NCBI GenBank assembly: GCA_009363875.1
Contig: CM018683.1
Location: forward strand, 37,779,753 to 37,843,752
Length of the DNA: 64,000 nucleotides
Direction of reading: 5' to 3'
Source of the DNA: Mikania micrantha
Lineage: Eukaryota > Streptophyta > Magnoliopsida > Asterales > Asteraceae
The position numbers were made by a program, and so were the translations under genes. Of the stretch, positions 59,793 through 64,000 are shown one piece after another; position 1 is the stretch's first letter; every line of letters starts with the position of its first letter. The notes below the pieces were generated by a model. That model did no database searches, was not told the origin of the DNA, and saw nothing but the letters and a program-made list of their open reading frames with translations.

Positions 59793-60471
59793 AGTTTACA
59801 TGAACCGAAAACTAACAAGTTTAAAATATTATTATAAAATAAACACTTTTATTTTATAATCTGTTTTATCGTTTAAATAAAATAACCTTTTATTTAATTG
59901 CCTTTATAGTAATTATAAAACTCCTTTTATATTTACTAGTGTTTTTTAAAATTGTGACAAATATTTTGTTTTGTTAGTTTCATATTTCCTAAATATTCAC
60001 AACCACAAACAGCAAAATATATAACTATGATTTGAGCCATAATCTAATTTAATCGGTTTCGTTCGAGCCATTAAACGTAAACCAAATTAGGTCTAGGGTT
60101 TACAAATCAACGCCTTGATTGTAATCTCCCACTTGATCCAAGATCTCTATCTTCTTGCTCCTTGAAAGTCTTCATTTTGGTCTTCAAATCAATTTGATCG
60201 GTTACATAAATAAATTATATCTATTTACAAAAAATAGAAATCTAATCTATTACATCTGGTCCAAATACCCGTTAAAATACATCCAATCAAAATTGAAAAA
60301 CCAAAACATTACAACCATTTAAATGGGTCAAAACCTATGGCTCAAATCATCATAGTCACAATCAAACAATCAAAGGCTCGATCTTTTGTCAAACAAAACG
60401 TTTTTGACAAATAAAACACAAGATCGATTAATAAAATGTTTATTCGCGTGTAAAAGCGGCTCTGATGCCAC
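59793..60471 (-). other. Copia-2 leader, LTR-proximal part, with primer site
   Basis: TGGCATCAGAGC (minus strand, 60470-60459) directly after the LTR end differs in one base from the initiator tRNA-Met primer site. The rest is A/T-rich without ORFs and joins 34797 once Gypsy-2 is removed. Confidence 0.85.
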
Positions 60472-61330
60472 TGTTGGGAATTGTATAATCATATTAATTA
60501 TAAAATCAGAATTTTACAATAGTGGAAGCGATTAGGTTACACATTTTTGTTTCATAACCAAAATTCCCAAAACCAAGAATCCAGTTAGATATGAATAAAC
60601 AAAACAACCATAGGGTGTTTAGAATTGACCACAATGAAGAACCTCCAAAAAAACACATCTTGGATTCGATAGTAGTTTCGCTAGATGACTTGAATCACGA
60701 GCCACAATCTATATCGCGTATCACCGTAACAACCACGCGCTCCAAAACCACCCTTGGTGGTTCGTCTATGGTGGTGGTGGGTGGTGGTTGTTTGGCCGAA
60801 ACCCAAAAGGAGAGGGGATGGTGGTGGACGGCCAAGAGAGGGGAGGGAGAGAGTTGTATTGTGTGTGAAATGTGGGAGGCTAGATCTAGGTTTAATAGTC
60901 GACCTTAGATCCATAAAAATAGGAATTTTGAATGACCAATTCAAAATGCTATTTCCCACCCATTTTTTTCACATTAAATTTAAATTAAACTCTTTTAATT
61001 TAATTAAACTCTTTTAGTTTAATTAAACTCTTTTAATAATTAAACCATTTAATTAGTACTCTCCAATATTACTAACAATTAGTTGGTAAAATTTAATTAA
61101 ATGTCCAAAGTTTAACTAATTAAACTTTAGCAATTTAATTCTAATTAATGATCACAATAATTAATTCCTCCAATATTATTATTATTTCACAAATAATAAT
61201 AACACACCACTTTATATAATTCGTGAAATTGAATATGTCTAAAACTACTATCTTCCAAAGTGTAACTCTTTGGATCGTACCCCGATAGCAACGTTGATAT
61301 TATCGATGATCGGACATCACATATCCAACA
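60472..61330 (-). repeat. Copia-2 5' LTR (859 bp)
   Basis: TGTTGGGAATTG to CATATCCAACA, partner of 28452-29332. Small differences include two indels. It is followed by the CACAA target copy. Confidence 0.93.
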
Positions 61331-61335
61331 CACAA

Positions 61336-62719
61336 TTTCTTACATGAAAACATACTTTCCTCAACTAAATAAAATAATCAATGTTTCATAAATTTTATTT
61401 AGTTTTCTCACTCAGCCTATTCTCATTAACTTTAAAGTCTACCAATCACATTATAATAAAAATATTATTATATACATCAAAATGTGTCTTTTTATAGGAA
61501 ATTTAGTTTAAAATGATTCCTATCATTTTCAAAAATTTTGCATAAATTATTTAATTATTCTTGAAAATTTATCATTCCAAGTGACTGAACCAAAAATTCA
61601 AACCTTGAAGTATCTAAGGGTTTGGTAAATATCTCAGCCAACTGGAATTTACTATCAACTTGTACAAGATTTATTAATCCTTTTTCTGAGTTGTCTCTTA
61701 AGAAGTGATACCTTATTTCTATATGCTTTGTTTTAGATTGTTGAACATGATTTTTAGTATAAAGATGGCAGCAAGATTATCTATATATAAAGGAGTTTTG
61801 AGAAAATTATAACCAAAATCAAGCATCTAGTTTTGAATCCAGAGAACTTGAGAGCAACATAAAGATGCAGCAATGTACTCAGCTTCAACAGTAGATACAG
61901 AAACATTTGTTTGTTTCTTGCATTGCCATGAAACTAATCTATTTCCTAACAATTGACACCACCAGATGTGGATTTCCTATCAAAGTTACAACCACCAAAA
62001 TCACTATCAGTATACGCAAAAAGATTAAAGTCTCCATCCTTTGGATACCAAAGACCTAAGGATGGTTTTCCTTTTAAGTATCTAAAAATTCTTTGTACAA
62101 CAGTTTGATGTGATTGTTTTGGGTTTGATTGAAATCTAGCACACACACAGACTCCATACATAATGTCAGGTCTGCTAGCTGTTAAATACATTAGTGAACC
62201 GATCATTGACCTATAGTGTTTCTGATCTACAGAAACTCCATTTGAATCAAGATCTAATTTAGTTCGTGTATCAATAGGTGTACTAGCTACCTTTGAATCA
62301 GAAATATTAAATTTAGCAAGAATATCACCATTATATTTTGATTGATGAATGAAGATTCCAGCTGGAGTTTGTTTCACCTGCAAACCAAGAAAAAATGTCA
62401 GTTCACCCATAGAACTCATTTGAAATTTAGAATGCATAAGTGATTCAAAATCTTTGCAAAGTTTAAAATTTGTGGAACCAAAAATTATGTCATCTACGTA
62501 AATCTGAACCAACAATTTATATTTTTCTTCTTTCTTCAAAAATAAAATCTTGTCTATTTGTCCCCTCTTGAAATGATTCTTCAGCAAGTAATAGGACAAT
62601 GTCTCATATCATGCTCTAGGTGCCTGATGAAGCCCATAAAGAGCTTTATCTAGCTTAAAGACTCTATAAGGAAAATTAGGATCCTCAAAACCCGAAGGTT
62701 GAGAAACCCTAGGAGAGGC
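61336..62719 (-). pseudogene. Copia-0 RT and RNase H
   Basis: Minus strand: VSQPSGFEDP (about 62710), KLDKALYGLHQAPRA with a following stop, YVDDIIFGSTNF (RT active site, near 62500), MSSMGELTFFLGLQVKQ, MIGSLMYLTASRPDIM, YTDSDFGGCNFDRKSTSGG, then past 61946 RNase H in broken frames (CKKQTNVSVSTVEAEYIAAS, HYFLRDN-like) to about 61560. Very close in pattern to Copia-1 (also Sirevirus-type). At 62719 it is joined to LTR-S, and the N-terminal third of RT is missing. The last 220 bp (61336-61560) are spacer. Confidence 0.85.
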
Positions 62720-62886
62720 TGTTTAGCCAGGAACAAAGGCTTTAGACACTCAGTAAAGCTTTGGTATTAGCTCCCTCTAAAGTTTTGCACAAGGTTATTT
62801 TTGTTGTTTAGTTTCTTGCTAGAGAGAGAAAGAAGAATATAAAGAAAGCACAAGAAATTTTAGGGGAAGTAATTCATTTTACTCAG

Positions 62887-62917
62887 AGAATGTTGGGACT
62901 TAAATACCCAACATTCT
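62887..62917. promoter_or_regulatory. Perfect inverted repeat around the LTR-S TATA box
   Basis: Eleven-base arms (AGAATGTTGGG and CCCAACATTCT) enclose ACTTAAATA, which holds the TATA-like element of the minus strand. It could form a cruciform or RNA hairpin, or be a dimeric binding site. Confidence 0.6.
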
Positions 62918-63201
62918 GAGATACAAGATAAGAAATTATAAGACAAATTGCTGACATTGATACAGACACTGAATCATCAGAAAGGTACAAATACAAAGTC
63001 AACAACAACGGAAACAAGAGTCATCAAGAGTATTCAGGTCTTCCGAGGTTGAAGTAGTTGTACTGATGCTCAGTGGTTATTCTTTCGGAAGATGTTCATC
63101 CGAAGCTGATTAAACAATCAGTTATTTCGGAATAGGAGAATGTCTTCCGAGTCATTTGATGTCTTCCGATGCAATGGCTGTCTTCCGAAGGTATCATGGT
63201 T

Positions 63202-63510
63202 AGGGGTGTTCAAAATATCCGAAACTCGAAAAAATTCGAAATCCGAATCGTATCCGAAACCCGAAAAAACCGTATCCGAAATCTTTTTCGGGTTTTTCGA
63301 GTCCAATAATATGATTTTAGATTCAAATCGGGTTTCAGATATGCAAAAAGTGGTTTTTCGGGTCGGATATCCGAAAAACCCGAAAAAACAGGGTTGTTCA
63401 GGTTGTTCGGGTTATTCGGATTTTTCGGGTCGGATAATATTTTTTGAATTTCGGGTCGGGTCGGGTTTCGGATAGCCCAAAAAATTTTTCCAACCCGATG
63501 AACACCCCTA
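63202..63510. mobile_element. Short non-autonomous TIR element (309 bp)
   Basis: Perfect 12-bp terminal inverted repeats TAGGGGTGTTCA and TGAACACCCCTA. The inside is built of CCGAAA/TTTCGG repeats in both orientations, so much of it can fold on itself. TAGGGGTG ends and imperfect 8-base flanks (TATCATGG and ATTCATGC share TCATG) fit a hAT-type MITE. A TA-flanked mariner type (GGGGTGTTCA ends) is the alternative. No coding capacity. Confidence 0.75.
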
Positions 63511-63674
63511 AATTCATGCTCAGTAGTGTCTTCCGAAGTAGAGAAGTTTAGCGGTAGTTCTTTTTGGCGAATCTTCCGATGTTGAAGCAGTTCTTCAATT
63601 AGAAGAGAAGCATCCGCGGTTTTTTTATTTTTCTGGCTTCAGTGATTTTGCTCATCAGTCCTTATTTTCCAACA

Positions 63675-64000
63675 GATTCTAAATTTATTTGATTTTGTAT
63701 TTCTTCATTTGAAGCATTTGACACAGGACTAGTTATTTCAACATTTTGAGTTGGTGAAGATGCAACATTATTTTTAACAGTATTTTCTATAAAAACATCT
63801 TCACTGTCTGATGCAGACTCAAATTGTTCTTCAGGATCCTCATTTATAAGATGTGAACTATTTTCATTTGAACTTTGATTTTGAGGTCCCTGAGATGGAG
63901 ATGTAGTATGTTGAGGAGGATCAACTAGATGAACACCCATAGGTTTTGTTCAAACCAAGATCTCTTTCAAAGTTTGATGAATTTCCTGTATCAATATCTT
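63675..64000 (-). pseudogene. Copia-0 pol linker between integrase and RT
   Basis: Minus strand from the window end: a broken frame, then MGVHLVDPPQHTTSPSQ (63940) followed by an acidic, Ser/Asn-rich stretch (EDPEEQFESASDSEDVF) ending IQNQINLES at LTR-S. Low-complexity acidic linkers of this kind join integrase and RT in Sireviruses. Its last residues before the stop at 63662 come from LTR-S. Confidence 0.65.

Larger units (their letters stand above)
28447..61335 (-). mobile_element. Copia-2: copia element with target CACAA, split by Gypsy-2
   Basis: CACAA at 28447-28451 and 61331-61335 flanks 28452-61330. Minus-strand order: 5' LTR (61330-60472), primer site (60470-60459), leader (60458-59793 joined to 34797-34171), gag (34170-33364), pol (33357-30200), 3' spacer, 3' LTR (29332-28452). 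Without Gypsy-2 it is about 7.9 kb. Pol order is PR-IN-RT-RH. It is a different lineage from Copia-1 (no extra 3' ORF, one gag knuckle). Confidence 0.93.
62720..63674 (-). mobile_element. LTR-S: copia-type solo LTR within Copia-0 pol
   Basis: Plus ends are TGTTTAGCC (62720) and TTTTCCAACA (63674), so TG...CA. Minus strand: about nine CTTCGGAAG-type motifs (63580-63036), TATA-like TATTTAAG (about 62905), CT-rich leader (near 62830). No target duplication (GAGGC left, GATTC right), and about 200 codons of pol are missing across it, so a deletion accompanied or followed its arrival. It contains a TIR element at 63202-63510. Confidence 0.65.
2364..64000 (-). mobile_element. Copia-0: outermost, fragmented Sirevirus-like copia element
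   Basis: The pieces, all on the minus strand, line up as pol linker (64000-63675), RT and RNase H (62719 to about 61560), spacer (61560-61336, then 28451-28396, then 5049-3584) and 3' accessory ORF (3583-2364). Removing Copia-1 (with its CATAC duplication) and Copia-2 (with its CACAA duplication) makes the spacer continuous. This order (pol, long AT-rich spacer, extra ORF) is that of Sireviruses. No LTR of Copia-0 itself is in the window: its left end is beyond LTR-L and its 5' end is beyond 64000. It is the oldest element here, judged by nesting and by stops in every coding piece. Confidence 0.75.

Noticed and set aside
1..64000. Host genes, tRNA or rRNA genes
   Set aside because: No frame with recognisable host protein motifs, and no tRNA cloverleaf signals other than primer-site complements were seen; every long frame belongs to a retroelement.

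Overview
This window is plant nuclear DNA made almost entirely of nested LTR retrotransposons; I found no host gene, rRNA, tRNA or CRISPR array. The organism is a eudicot with a large repeat-rich genome. The Sirevirus-type 3' ORFs, Tekay/Del-like chromoviruses and the LTR styles are those I know from Asteraceae (lettuce, Artemisia, Tanacetum), so that family is the best guess, not a proof.

Layout, outermost first; I use these names throughout. Copia-0 is an old Ty1/copia (Sirevirus-like) element on the minus strand. It survives as three pieces: 2364-5049 (3' ORF and spacer), 28396-28451 (spacer) and 61336-64000 (RNase H, RT, linker). Copia-1 (5050-28395, minus, duplicated target CATAC) sits in the Copia-0 spacer and carries Gypsy-1 (16138-28219, minus, target TCATT) in its right LTR. 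Copia-2 (28452-61330, minus, target CACAA) also sits in the Copia-0 spacer. Its leader is split by Gypsy-2 (34798-59787, plus, target TCGGT). Gypsy-2 holds LTR-C (about 38757-48521), which is itself interrupted by Gypsy-3 (39004-46178, plus, target AAAAT). A reversed fragment of a Gypsy-3-type LTR (56736-58998) lies in the right LTR of Gypsy-2. LTR-L (1-2363, minus) cuts the 3' ORF of Copia-0 on the left. LTR-S (62720-63674), which holds a small TIR element, replaces part of Copia-0 pol on the right. Nesting reaches five levels: Copia-0, Copia-2, Gypsy-2, LTR-C, Gypsy-3.

Gypsy-1 is the youngest and best preserved: LTRs of 2944 and 2943 bp with about 20 differences by eye, and a nearly open gag-pol with one visible frameshift. 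All other elements carry several stops or frameshifts.

The most interesting signals are not the polyproteins. First, Copia-1 has, upstream of its 3' accessory ORF, a second copy of its LTR promoter layout: a palindrome array, then a TATA box 8 nt away. It is followed by a consensus splice donor, a branch-point-like CTAAC and an acceptor 1 nt before the ATG. Second, several unrelated LTR families carry family-specific short palindromes upstream of the TATA box. Third, the gypsy LTR families share donor and acceptor blocks about 500-535 bp apart, consistent with an intron inside the LTR. Fourth, Gypsy-1 and Gypsy-2 have an extra ORF between the primer site and gag. Fifth, the 3' ORFs of Copia-0 and Copia-1 carry an amber codon at what looks like the same tryptophan. 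All comparisons were made by eye.
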